A DNA stretch of 64,000 nucleotides. It comes from Anniella stebbinsi. Taxonomy: Eukaryota > Chordata > Lepidosauria > Squamata > Anniellidae. The notes beneath the pieces are model-generated. The model worked only from the letters and a program-made list of their open reading frames with translations, searched no databases and was not told where the DNA came from. This document shows, piece by piece, positions 46,548 through 57,869 of this stretch. The translations under genes were made by a program, and so were the position numbers. The number at the start of each line of letters is the position of its first letter. The first letter of the stretch is position 1. The stretch lies in assembly GCA_029215795.1 (NCBI GenBank), contig JARDYH010000002.1, positions 366,883,570 to 366,947,569 on the forward strand, read 5' to 3'.

Positions 46548-46641
<94 letters not shown>
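46548..46641. repeat. Compound (CA)n(GA)n microsatellite
   Basis: About 45 bp of CA units (46548-46592) followed without a break by about 50 bp of GA units (46592-46641), the longest simple repeat in the window. Confidence 0.95.
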
Positions 46642-46642
<1 letters not shown>

Positions 46643-47089
46643 CTCCTCCTCTCTATGAAGGCTCCTCCTCCCTCCACGGTCACCAGCAGCAGCCATCCCA
46701 GCGGACGGTGGAGAGGGAGAAGGGAGAACGGGGGCCATTCTACCAGCCTTGCAGAAAGATAACTTCTTTCCTCCCCACCCTCCCCGGTCTTTCCTCTCCC
46801 TCCCCCTCCCCTTGTCCATCTTGTCTTTTGAGATTGTAGGTCTGCAGACAGCAACTGTCTTGCTTTACTGGTTGCACATAAGACATGTGAGGTGAGGAAT
46901 AGGATAAAACATACTTTAAACAAATAAATTAAAATGCTTCAAAACTGAACGTTTAAGTTTAAAATGTTACACTCGAAGATTTTTTAAATGTAGCCTGATT
47001 TTGAACTGTACAAAATTCAGTTTCAGCCCCAGGTCCTCCATTCCTGCCCTTCTCGACACTTCTGATTTGCAGCAGCCCTTTTAATCTTG

Positions 47090-47205
47090 ATGGTGTTTAC
47101 GTCGGGAAGCACCCTGTGTGCTAACTGTTTACCCCATTTTACAGGCAGCGGGCTGAAGCCCAAAAGGAGCCACTTGCCCAAAGCAACACAGAACCCAGGG
47201 CCGGG
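47090..47205 (-). mobile_element. MIR-like SINE core
   Basis: Plus-strand words 'ttaccccattttacaggcag', 'gccacttgcccaaagcaaca' and 'cagaacccaggg' match the reversed body of MIR/CORE-SINEs. It ends at a G-run (47203-47216). Confidence 0.55.
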
Positions 47206-47216
47206 GGGGGGGGGGG

Positions 47217-50200
47217 GATTGAGCTCTCCTCACAAGCTGAGCCCCTGTCCTCTGCTTCCGTCCCACCCAGCCCCTCCTTGCTCGCCTCCTTTCAGAAGGG
47301 CGAATGTTAAGGGGAGAAGGAACCTAAGATGGCTGTGCATCTGCCCATCTTGCCCCAGGACCAGGTAGCCTCCTTCCCTTAAGAAAACTGTATCAGAAGG
47401 GCTGGGATTATTTGCCAGCTGAAAGCCTGATTCTGGGGGCAGCCTTTCCCTTCCACAGGCAGCAAGACTCCTTTGGGGCAGGAGGTTTTGGGCCAACCAG
47501 CCGTTGCAGTGCCAAAATGGGACTGCTCCCAGTGCAGCTGATGCCTGGCCAATTCACGTGAGAAAAGCGGAGGCCTCGGCCTCTGATTGCCCTGGACTTG
47601 TCCGGGGTTGCGGCATCTCCTTCGTTTCCACGTCCTTCCCTCTCCAGATGACTCCATCTTTGCACCATGCTCTTGGGAGGCCTGGCTTTAACAGCCTCAA
47701 ATAAAGTTTGTGAGTGGCCTGCCTGGGAGACAGGCACAGCTGAGGACCGGCTGCTGTGGCAGCCAGAGGGGGCCTGGCAGGACTACAGATGGGTCAGCAC
47801 ACACCCAGGGAGTGACTGCCCTCCTGCTCAGCTGGGGCGAACCTTGAGAAACACAAGGTGAGCAGTCTTGAAAGAGCAGCCAACAGCCCTTGAGCTGGCC
47901 TTTATTTTGGGAACCACCCAGGTAGCTTTGACTTTGGGGCACTATAGAAATCAGAGAAGTTAAAACAAAAGACATAATTTTTCAGCAGGTGGGGGGGGAG
48001 AGAGATGGTGCCATTCGGCTTTTCTGGTCAGGTCCAAGGTGATTTGGGTCATTTTTGTAGGGGAATTTGAGGCAGACCCACCCTCACAAAGGAAAGAGAT
48101 GACGTGAGGCACTGCACATGGGCCTGGCCTCAGTTCCCAACTCAGCGGTGCTTAAGCTGCAGAGGCTGGGGGGTGGGCCCCAGGGTTGCTGTGAGTCTGG
48201 AGAAGATAAAGACTAGAATAAGGGCTGTGCAAAGAGCCATGGAATGAGGGAGGCTGAGGAAAACAGTCCAGCCAAAGAGCCCCTTTCAACGACACCCAGA
48301 GCCACCACCAGGAAGCCCTCTCCCCTGGACACTTCCTCTGTCTTCAAAGATGAACATGAGAATCTCTCTCTCTCTCTCTCTCTCTTGTTCTCTCTCTCTC
48401 TCTCTCAGCAGTGATGCAACAGCAGGTTCCATCTTGAATGAAAAATGGATTCAGGATGGAGGGCTGGAGGAAGCAGAAAGGGCTTTGCCTGGGTGTGGAG
48501 CTGTCCTTACAAGCATGGGGCATGACTTGGCTGGCTGGCTGGCCTACAGTTCACCGCTCGGAGAACCTTTTGCTCTGATCCCAGCAGAGTAGGAACTGCT
48601 GGGGCTGACTCAGTAGGGGGCCGGGGCACTCTGTGCATGTTTGAGGCGCTTTGTTCACTGCGTTGCAGGGCCCAAAACAGCTTCTGGGGCTAACCTGTGT
48701 TTTGTCTGCCCAAGAAGAGCTTTGGAACGATCCAGCTGGCAGATATGCCAGCTCTGTGGGCAGGAAAGCAAGATTCCCATCCGATTCAGGTTGCAAAGAA
48801 GCTTCCTGAGCAGGACACACGATTCTGGGCATCTCCTCCTCCAAAGTCTTTCTTGGAGGATTTCCACATGGACGTCACATGAGGTGGACCCAAGTCCAGT
48901 TGTCAGCTCACTGCAACCACCACCACCACCATCACCACCCTCTTTTCAGCTGCAAACACCAATCTTAGAGCAGTTCTCTTACACCAACCATGAATTAATA
49001 AACTTTAAAGCAGCAAGAGGAGGCTTGGCCTGGGGTTGCAAATGGCTCCAATGCTACTCCAGTGGAGAGCTGGGCAGACTTTGCTAGCCCCAAGGGGAAA
49101 CCAATGGGGTAAGAGGAGACTCCCCCACAACCACCTCTCCATTTGTGTGTGTGCCTAAGGGGATGCTTGTGGAACAGGAAAAAGTGAGTGATGTATGCTG
49201 TTCATTCTTTGCCCAGTCCTGGAAGACTGCAGATTGTCACAGGAGATCAAACTTTGGCTGCCCATTGGCACTCTTGCTAGAGAGCAAGTCTCTCTGACAT
49301 AAGTGGCACTTACATCCAAGTCAACAAGCACAGGATCAGGCTGCAAATGGGGGTATAGTTGTAACGCACCAAGCAGCACCCCTTAATGAAAAGAAATGAA
49401 GGAAAGATGGGAAACGTTACATTGGCTGGGCTGGAAAGTCATGTGGATATTGTAGGGAAGACCTTTGTGCAGGAGCCGGTCAGAGTCAGATCCAGGATGC
49501 TTCTTTGCAACCCCCCCCCCCCCCCATGGTGGGATTTTTCCTTTCATACCAATGGAATGTCTTTCACCTGGGTCCCTCCATGGCCATCATTCCAAAGCAG
49601 AAGAAACAGAGGTTAACCCCAGAAACTAGTTGTGTGTGTGTGCGTGCGTGCGTGCCAACTAAGCTCAGCTGAATACCACAGAGTGGAAAGTGACTTGAAC
49701 ATGTACAGAGTGGTCCTTTCACATTAGGAAATAATCCCCATTAGCCTTCACCCTTCAAAGATGCCAGCAAAAGCTTTCAAGGCAAAGGAACATTCAGCTA
49801 ATACAACTAGTTTCCAAGTAAATGTGCATAAAACTGCAGCCTTGTTTATCCTCATTCTCATTGATCTGTGGGCGGAGGGGGCTGAGGAGCATGAGAATGA
49901 GAGCTGGACAAACATTTGACCCAGAATTTGAATCTAGGCCTTCCTGTTCCTGATAACAATCCATCAGCCATGAGCTGCTCTGTGGACACCAGGGGCCATC
50001 TTATTTATTTATGGTCGACATCAAGAACTGGCCCTGTGGATCAGGACCAAGATTGTGCAAGGGCAGGGGAGATGCACCATCCTTGGGCTAGAAATACTCA
50101 ATATACCTGGCTGGAAATTGGGCTTGGAGGCTTCGGAGGACGCGGAGAACCTCTCCCACCCAGGTTGGCAAAGTTACCTGCCACCTGACTCCCCCAGGCC

Positions 50201-50804
50201 GGTTGTGTCCCTCAGTGGAGGACTGAGCCCCACAGGGTCCATCCCTGAATGCTGAGTGACCCATTTTCTAAGGGGGAGGGGAGAAAGAGGGGCCACCAGA
50301 ACGTTCTACACCACTGTGTTGCTCAGTCGGGAGCCCACCATGTTCGTCCTGCCTTCCAGGGTTATGACCAAGGAGTGTAATGGTAGTGGGATGATTGACA
50401 AGCATAGCACTGAGATTTATTCATTTCTGATTGAGACCGAATCTTCCACGAATGGTCTCCTTTTGTGTAGGGAATGCAGAGTCAGGGGGTGGGGTGGCTG
50501 GTTGCTCTGACAGCAGCAGGGGCCACCTGCCACCCCCCACCCCCCACCCCATGGCAGTAGAAGTATCCAAAGCATGCAAAGGGCTTCCAGACCACAACCG
50601 GGCCATTTTCTTCTTATAACATTGTGGGGTTGCTGCGTGTCCTGGAACAAACGCCGCCCCACCCAAAGGCCACGTTGCTAAAGGCTGAAAGGCCGGTTGC
50701 CACTGAACCAAACCAAGAGGAGCCCACTCCCCACTCCTTCCTCCCTCACCCCCCCAAACACTCCCCACCTCAGAGTTCTCCCCCGGCCTTCTAGTTTGGC
50801 TGCT

Positions 50805-50808
<4 letters not shown>
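47217..50808. other. Intergenic sequence with simple repeats
   Basis: Two (TC)n blocks lie at 48362-48406, separated by 'ttgt', and a C-run at about 49508-49525. A run of CAC/ACC triplets at about 48916-48940 was noted. No gene was recognised. Confidence 0.5.
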
Positions 50809-50883
<75 letters not shown>

Positions 50884-50888
50884 GTGTA
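50809..50888. repeat. Compound (TG)n(TTG)n microsatellite
   Basis: (TG)n at 50809-50852 runs into (TTG)n at 50852-50882 and a short TG end. Confidence 0.95.
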
Positions 50889-51605
50889 CCCAAGAAGCTG
50901 CAGGGAGGACGGGAGCGCTTGCTCTGCGGAGATCTGCAAACATGTCTCTCCTTTCCTGGACTTTATTTTTCTCACGGTCTCTGAAAGGGCGAGATCAGGT
51001 GATACGTGTGGGACTGGCCCCAGCCAGGTGCAGATCAGGTATGGAAGGAGGAGGAGCGCGCGGGGGGGGGAAGAGATGCTGCTGTGGGCACTGGCAAAGA
51101 AGAGAAAGGGGGAGGGAGGGAGGGGACGCTTTTGATGAGAGCCAGTCTAGTTCTTGGCAGCAGCCGGGTGACTCAGCCTAAGCCGGCGGAGCGAACTGTG
51201 GGAATCCGAGTGTGAGAAAGTCAGTCAAGCGGAGGCAAAGAAAGACAGACAGAAAGAAAGAAAGAAAACCTCCAAGGCCTCCGGCAACATACTTCACCTC
51301 CCCCACTCCTCGAACGCGCCTCAAAATGCCAGAACTGGAGCCAGGTAGCATTGCAAAAGGAAGGGCGCCAGGCAGGCAGGCAGGCTGCCCCCCCCCCCGT
51401 GCCCCCCAGGGCTCTTTTGCTCTACACAGACCTGGCACTGGCTGCCCAGGAGAGCTGCAGCAGAGGAGACCAGCCACCTCTCCGCCAGCTGCCCAGAGGC
51501 TCTGCCACCCGGCCCGGCCCATCGCCACCTGGTCCCTGCCTGCTCTGAGGCTCCCAGGTCTGGCCTGAGAAGAAGTCAAGCCCACCGACTCCCACCTGGC
51601 TGGAC

Positions 51606-51722
51606 GGGCACAAAACACTCGTGTAAGGAACATTGTGGGACTGCAACTCCCATCAACGTGGCTAATGGCAAAGGATGCTGAGAGTTGCAGTTCAAGAACA
51701 CCATTGGGGAAGCCGCACATTC
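51606..51722. repeat. Palindromic interspersed repeat
   Basis: The words 'gggactgcaactcccatcaa' and 'tgctgagagttgcagttcaa' form opposite arms of a short inverted repeat, a pattern I recognise as a common reptilian repeat. Related to the half copy at 22996-23083. Confidence 0.55.
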
Positions 51723-52033
51723 TCCACCCCCTGGATTAGGGCAGGCTGGACCGGAGTGGCAGTCAGGCTCCTAAGTGAATCCGGCCAGAGGGAAAGGGCG
51801 CATCCATCCCCAAGGCACGGACTGCCCAGGAAGGATTCAAAGGCCCGAGAGAGGACCCTGGAAGGGTCCCTACTGTAAACCGCCCGGAGAGTTTCAGCTG
51901 TGGGACGGCAGAGAAATGAAAACAATCACAACAGTAATGACGCTCTGTGGACTCAGAGCTCAGTCATGAAGGGGAGCCATTCTCTAGCCCTCCCCCCTCA
52001 TTCTCCCAGGCCAGGCAGGCAGCCACAAAGATT

Positions 52034-52107
52034 CCTGCACTGAGCAGGGGGTTGGAGTTGATGGCCTTATAGGCCCCTTCCAACTCTACTATTCTATGAT
52101 TCTATGA
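52034..52107 (+). mobile_element. CR1 3' terminus with ATTCTATG repeat
   Basis: The segment has 'gttggagttgatggcctta', 'ccttccaactctactattct' and the 8-bp ATTCTATG duplicated at its end, the classic terminal octamer repeat of CR1 elements. It belongs to a different CR1 subfamily from the longer copies here. Confidence 0.85.
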
Positions 52108-52540
52108 AAAGGGCTGCCCAGTGGTGGCTCCCCCCAGATGTACTCCTGGGCAACTATTCAACAGCTGGCTAAGGCCTCCTTGTTCAGGTGGCCCTTTCGC
52201 TGCTGCTGCTGCCTTGGTTTCATTTTGGTTGGTGGCTGCTGAGCTGTTTTAAACATTGTTGATTTTATCTTTCACATGTATTGAAGGCACCAAGAGAGCC
52301 CTGAAAAGCTAGTCAAGGTGGGGGAAGGGAGGGCCATCCTTAAATAAAAAATAAACGGGAGAAGAGAAGTGAAAGGGAGACAGCTTGTGGCAATAGGGTA
52401 GAGTGGCCCCAGATCGTGCCTCAATCCAGGGTGGATCTGGGCCGTCCTTGGTTGAGGGCTCCACCACTAGACCATGGGCAGGACTTGCACTGTCTGTGCT
52501 CAGCCCATCTGGTCATGAATGCAGCTGTGACTCCACACCA

Positions 52541-52612
52541 AGACTGCGGTCCTATGCTCACTGAACTCAGCTGCACTTACTTCCGAGTAGACATGCCTAG
52601 GACTGGGCTACA
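52541..52612. repeat. Short interspersed repeat (paired 'cttacttc' type)
   Basis: The segment contains 'ctgcggtcctatgctcactg' and 'cacttacttccgagtagac', matching the word order of a short repeat also present inside HES1 intron 2 at 56822-56893. No family name is assigned. Confidence 0.5.
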
Positions 52613-52694
52613 CAAGCAGCACCTTTGGCAAGGAGCAGACTTCCGAGCACAACTGGACCGCCTGGTGTTTTCCTCTGGAGCCCTAAACAAATAA

Positions 52695-54849
52695 GCTCCT
52701 TGAAGGAACATCAGCTGCCCCAAACCACTACTGAGAAACGAGAGCACAGAACAAGAAGGCGAGAGGACAACATGGCAACCCTTGGGCCACCTTGCCCAAT
52801 GCCACCCACATGGGGGCTGTTGAGGGCATAATGCCTTAGCAACCCCTTCGGTATGAGCCCTGGATCCCATCAGCCTGCTTCAGTCATGCAGTAGGCCTAG
52901 TTATACATGGCTGCATGTGTGTGTATGTGCATCCCCCCCCCACACACACACACCTGTGTCTGCCTGCAACCCCCCCTCCCTAACTCTAGCTGTGAAGAGG
53001 CAGTTAAATGGTGAGGGGGCACATTTTGCACATGTTCAAACGCACCCACATCACCTCTTCATATGCTCCAGGCACTAACTGCCCCAACGAAACCCCAATG
53101 GCCTTCTGCAGCCAGGGGCTGCCCAGCTGAGGACAGGCAGAGGGTTTCTTTGAGGCGGAAAGGAGGGAGGCCTCAGCCAGTCTAGACTGGTGCTGCCCCC
53201 GCCAAGGTCCTGGGAGGCTCTTCCCAGCCTGTCACCCAAGGTCCTGTTAACGGGAGACACCAAGAGCTGAATCAAAAGGAAAGTGTTGAGGAATCTGAAT
53301 GCAGTTTGAACATTTAAAACAAGAATTACTCAACAGCAAAGGCGATTCCCAGCTTGATTTACTTCTTCTTACAGCCTAAGATGGACACCGTGAAAGTAAC
53401 TGGTTTTCTTGCCCTCCACGCCGGGGGGGGGGGGGTTAAAAGGCTGAAGATGCAACAACGAAGCAGTAATGAGGCAGCCCAGGGGCCATCGTCCCCCAAA
53501 TTCTCATGACTGTCAAGCCAATTTCATGGGAAGGGGCTGATGGGATTAGAGTCACAACATGTAGGTGAGATTCCAACACTCCTTTGCCCCCCCCCCCTGG
53601 AATCATGCAGCCAATCCTGTTGAGAAAGCACTAAAACGGATGGAAGGAGAGGGGGGGAAGTTCCCAGGACTACACTCCCCTTTCAGCCCTCCCCACTGAA
53701 ACTGGGTGCCTGGGAAACCACAAAGCGGCTGAAATGTAGCGAAGTCACTGCCTGCCTTCTTTGAGTTTTGGTTCTGTCATGCCAATGGGGAAGCCAGATC
53801 TAGCCTTTAAGTACCAGAGAGGCTGCCATCACCTGCCAGAACTCCATCCTTCATCCATCCATGTGTCTCTCATTTCAGCTGCCACACAACGGGAGATCTG
53901 TATGCATCTCCAGAGCTTTCAATATCTGAAATGCCTTCTGGGGAAACCACTCCACATCTGTCCAAAAAGGCTCTGGGATGGCCTCTTACTGTGTGCATCT
54001 TTCAGAGCTGAGATCTGCCATGAAAATTCCTGGGTGGGCCCATGCTCCAAACAGCCAGCGCAACACGTAATGTGCGAGACGGGCCAATCCCCATTTTGAG
54101 CCATGAGTCAAAACGAGCATTAGTATTTTAGCTTGGGTTTTCCAAATAAAACACCCAGTTGGAAGGCTGGAAGTGGTGCCTCCAAGGGCCACAGAAAGGA
54201 CACTGCCAGTCTCTGTGGCATTGTGAGAGCCCTTGGCTGAACGGTGCGCACCTGCACAGCCTGTCTGGGGACCCTGCAAAACAGAGCTGCAGCTGGCAGG
54301 CGCTTCGGTTCTTGGTTTACTGCAAGCCCCCCACCGCACCTCGCACTCTATTCACAGCCAGGAGATGCGGAGGCCTCCAGTCCAGCTCACTCCAAACCAA
54401 AGTGGCTCCACACCCCCAATTGCGGGCGGAGGCGGGAGGCGACTCAGCCTGAGCCCTGCTCCAACCCTCTAGGTAACGCTGCTTTGGCTTCCCCCAGCTC
54501 AGAGCAGCGAGCGCTGCCAGCTTTTGGCCCACAAATCCCCCAGAATCGACGGCGCTTTGCTAGACCGAGGCTTCGACGGAGTTGGGGGGGGGGGCACGGA
54601 CTGAGGCCTGCCCTCTCCCCTTTTTGCAAAGGGCAGCCGGCCCCACGGCCGAGAACGGGGCCCTTGGAAGCCGGAGTTTTCGGGGAGTACGGAGAGCAGG
54701 GAGGGTGCAGGTGCCCCCTGCCCTGCCGGCTCTCCTGCCTAGAAGGCCGCATTCCTGACTTCCCTCCCTGGAAGGCGGGGTTTTCCCAGGCCCTGGTGCA
54801 GCAGCTGCAGCCGCCCACCCGCCCGCCGGGCCTGCAGTCTTTCCCTCCC
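52695..54849. other. Intergenic sequence upstream of HES1
   Basis: G- and C-runs lie at about 52935, 53423-53434, 53588-53598 and 54585-54595. No gene was recognised. GC content rises toward the HES1 island. Confidence 0.5.
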
Positions 54850-55706
54850 TGAAGGATCCGTCCAAGCCGGCTGCCCGCCCACCCGACCGCCCGTGCCGAT
54901 CAGCGCCGATCAGCACACACCGCCCGCTCGCCTCTGCCTCCCACCCCGGCAGCTGCAATAAAACCTCCCGGCACGTGCCCCGGCTCCAGCTCCCGCTTTC
55001 AGCCCTGCGCCCAGGGTCAGGCAGAGGCCTGGCCGGCTGGGCCCGCTCCACTCCTCCTCCCTCTCCTCGCGAGGGAGCCCTCCGTGCAGTTGCCCCGGGG
55101 CCATGGCACGGGCGCGGGCACCCGCGAGAGCTGGTGTCTCTCCCCTCCCCGGCCTCCTGCGGGGTCGTGCGCTTCCTCGGCCGTCGGGGCTGGGGATGCA
55201 CGCCAGCACTGGGCGCCCGAGTGCCCGGACGGCCTTCCCTCCCCCCATGTGGGGAGGCGCGCAGGAATACGAGCGCGCCCCCTTCCCAAAGTCTTTTGAC
55301 TCCTTGTGTGAGGCGGGGGCTGCTGCTTCTACTGCACGTGACTGTCTCGCCCGTCCCGTCGTCGGTGGGCCTGATTCGGGACCTTGGCACTGCACCACCA
55401 CCCCCTCCCCGGCTCATAGCTGCCCAGGGCATTTGCGTATGTCTCGCCCCCTGCGAGGAGAGCGCTTGGGTCCAGCTGTGGCCCACTCCCCACCCCCCGG
55501 GGACCCGTCGAGGGTGGGAGGGCGCTGCCCCGGCCGGGCTGCGGCGTGGCAAGGGTTAATGCGGGCGCTTGATTGACAGGCGGCCTCTGGTGCCTGGGGC
55601 CGGGGCGTGCGCTATTGGCCGCCGGCCGTGGCGCCTCGCAGCCAATGGGTGGGCGCCATCCACGAGCGGGGCCGCGTGCCTCCCGCTCCCATTGGCTGAA
55701 AGTCAC

Positions 55707-55738
55707 TGTGGGAAAGAAAGTTTGGGAAGTTTCACACG
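55707..55738 (+). promoter_or_regulatory. HES1: Paired RBPJ site (SPS)
   Basis: TGTGGGAA (55707-55714) and TTCACACG (55731-55738, the reverse complement of CGTGTGAA) face each other with exactly 16 bp between them. This is the Su(H) paired-site geometry that supports dimeric Notch transcription complexes. The first site is a strong RBPJ match; the second carries the T variant of YGTGDGAA. Confidence 0.9.
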
Positions 55739-55740
55739 AG
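55735..55740 (+). promoter_or_regulatory. HES1: N box (CACGAG)
   Basis: CACGAG fits the CACNAG N box bound by HES proteins. It overlaps the distal end of the second RBPJ site, so HES1 autorepression and Notch activation could compete for the same DNA; that competition is inference. Confidence 0.75.
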
Positions 55741-55761
55741 CCGTTCGCGTGCAGCGCATGC

Positions 55762-55768
55762 TATAAAT
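55762..55768 (+). promoter_or_regulatory. HES1: TATA box
   Basis: TATAAAT, 24 bp after the second RBPJ half-site, in an otherwise GC-rich context. It sets the expected start site at about 55790-55800. Confidence 0.8.
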
Positions 55769-55792
55769 AGCGGGCGCCAGGCGGGGAGGAGG

Positions 55793-56216
55793 CCGGGATT
55801 GTGCCGCTGGGACGGGCAGCAGCCGCAGCAGTCATCGCAAGAGGACGAGCAGGAGCGGAGCAGGAGGGAGAGAGGCAGGCGGGCAGGCAGGGATCGAGCG
55901 CGCGCCGGCGGCCGCCTCCGCCTCCTCTGTGGCTGGGAAGGAGGGAGCGCGCGCGCGGGCGGGCAGACGGCTGCGTGCGCGCGTGCAAAAGGGCGAGTGG
56001 GGCCAGCAGGTCTTGGGAACCCGCAGCAACAGCAGCCGCAGCAGCCGCGCCTCCGCCTCGCCCTCCTTCTCCTGGGACTCGCTCTGCACGCTCGTGCGGC
56101 GCCCCCGGCTGCGCCTTCTTCCTAGGCCTCGGGGCGGCTCGTGCGGCTGGCCGGGCGACCGGTCGCTGCCGCCGCCGCCGCCGCCGGCACTTGGGGAGCT
56201 TTGCGGTCGGGCCAGG
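55793..56216 (+). other. HES1: HES1 5'UTR (start inferred)
   Basis: GC-rich leader with a (CCG)n run at about 56168-56187 just before the start codon. I see no upstream ATG between the inferred start and 56217, so no upstream ORF is expected. The 5' boundary is inferred from the TATA position. Confidence 0.6.
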
Positions 56217-56324
56217 ATGCCCGCCGACCTGATGGAGAAGAGCTCCTCGTCGCCCGTGGCAGCCACCCCGGCCAGCGTGCACGCCACCCCGGACAAGCCC
56301 CGCACGGCGTCCGACCACCGCAAG
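56217..56324 (+). CDS. HES1: HES1 coding exon 1
   Basis: Encodes residues 1-36 (MPADLMEK ... DHRK), ending in phase 0 at the start of the basic region. The donor is AAG|GTAAAG. Intron 1 is only 118 bp. Confidence 0.9.
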
Positions 56325-57838
56325 GTAAAGGCCGCGCCGTCGAGGGGGAGCGGGCGCGGAGTGGGCGTGTGGGGGCAGCCGGCTGGCTGGTTGGTTGGCT
56401 GGCTGGCTCACGCGTGCCTCTGCTCGGGGGGGCCTCTTGCAGTCGTCCAAGCCCATCATGGAGAAGCGGCGGCGGGCGCGCATTAACGAGAGCCTGGGGC
56501 AGCTCAAGACCCTCATCCTGGACGCCCTCAAGAAAGACGTGAGTAGCCCGGCTCCCTGGGGTGGGAGCGGGGGCAGCGGCGACCCCTCCTCTGGGGCCAC
56601 CAGCTCTTTCCGCGGGGCTGGCAAGGCGGCCCCCCTGAGCAGGGCGTACGTGCCGCTGAACCCCGTGGCGGGTAGAGCCGTTACTTCGGAGTCCAGGTGT
56701 CTCTGGTTGCCCCCCTGTAAAACCCCGTCCACTTGCCCGCCTCCCCGCGGACTCCCAAAAGGCCCAGGTCAGCTAGCAAGTCGTTCACCATGGTAGCTTG
56801 GGGGTGCTGCACTCTGCCTCTTTACTCAGAAACAAGTTCCCTTGTATTTAGTGGGGCTTACTTCTGAGAAAGTGTGCATAGGGCTGTAGTCAATTAAATG
56901 CATTGTCCATCTCCCAGGATGCCATAAGGACTTGGAAATCCAGGGGTTCTTCCGTTACAACAACCTTGTGAGGTGGGGTTTCAGAAGACAGGAGCTGGGG
57001 AACCCTTCCTGTCCCTTGGGGGCTGGCCCTCGTCCCTGCTGTGCCTTGTGCCAGGCGTTCGGCTTCTGTGATCCCAGAACTCGGTCTTGTCTGGAAATCC
57101 ACCCCCACGGGCGGGCTGAGCTGCTGAGCAAGCGTGCGGGGGCTTCAGCTGTGGGCTGGCCTGAGTTGGGAGCATTCCCTGGGCCAGTGGAGGACCTGCT
57201 GGGCCCTTTTCGGGTGTGGTGTGTGTGTGTGTGTGGGGGGGAGAAGCACTAGCCCTTGATATTCCGGTTCTCTCTCCGCTCCCCTCTCCCAGGATCCTCC
57301 AGAAATGTGGGAGTGGGGGGAAGTTGTTCTCTGCCATATCACTGGGCTGCACACCCCTCCCCACACACACACATCCTGTAGCCAGGCTTCTTTCCCCCCC
57401 CCCGCCCCCCCCGCCCCCCCCCCCCCACTCACCAGTCTCCTGCCCCTTTGATTTGCAGAGCTCCCGGCACTCAAAACTGGAGAAGGCAGACATATTAGAA
57501 ATGACAGTCAAGCATTTGCGGAACCTGCAACGCGCCCAGATGACGGGTGAGTGGCCAGGCCAGGCGGGGGTCCCCCCTCCTTCCCTCCCCCCCCACTCCC
57601 TTCAGAGGTGATTTCTTCCAGACTTCCGCCTGCGGTTTTGAATGCCATTCAAGCTGCGTTTTACTGACTTGGCTCAGGCCGGCTTTCCCACGGTCTGGCT
57701 CTTATTTATAGCCACAGCTCCAAGTTGTTACTGTTCCGGAAAAGCAGGGGGAGGGGAGGGGATGGTGGCAGGCAGGCAGGCAGCTTTCAGCCAGGGCGGG
57801 GGGGGGGGGGGGGATAATGAGAAGCAAACTGAGACCTC

Positions 57839-57869
<31 letters not shown>

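Larger units (their letters stand above)
55600..55800 (+). promoter_or_regulatory. HES1: HES1 core promoter (Notch-responsive)
   Basis: In order: inverted CCAAT (ATTGG, 55614-55618), CCAAT (55642-55646), inverted CCAAT (ATTGG, 55691-55695), a paired RBPJ site (55707-55738), an N box (55735-55740) and a TATA box (TATAAAT, 55762-55768). The order and spacing match what I know of the mammalian HES1 proximal promoter, where Notch-ICD/RBPJ activates and HES1 represses itself. Transcription probably starts near 55790-55800, about 30 bp after the TATA box. Confidence 0.85.
54850..56560 (+). promoter_or_regulatory. HES1: HES1 CpG island
   Basis: CpG-dense sequence spans the upstream region, core promoter, 5'UTR, exon 1, intron 1 and exon 2 of HES1. 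CpG islands over the 5' end are usual for developmental regulators. Long frames on both strands here (up to 330 codons on the minus strand, 54560-55552) are Arg/Pro/Gly-rich and artefactual. Boundaries are estimated by eye. Confidence 0.75.

Noticed and set aside
54560..55552. 330-codon minus-strand frame upstream of HES1
   Set aside because: It lies in the HES1 CpG island, several other frames there are equally open, and the composition is low-complexity.
55761..56732. 323-codon minus-strand frame antisense to HES1 exons 1-2
   Set aside because: It is a shadow of the GC-rich HES1 5' end and crosses the introns and exons of the real gene.
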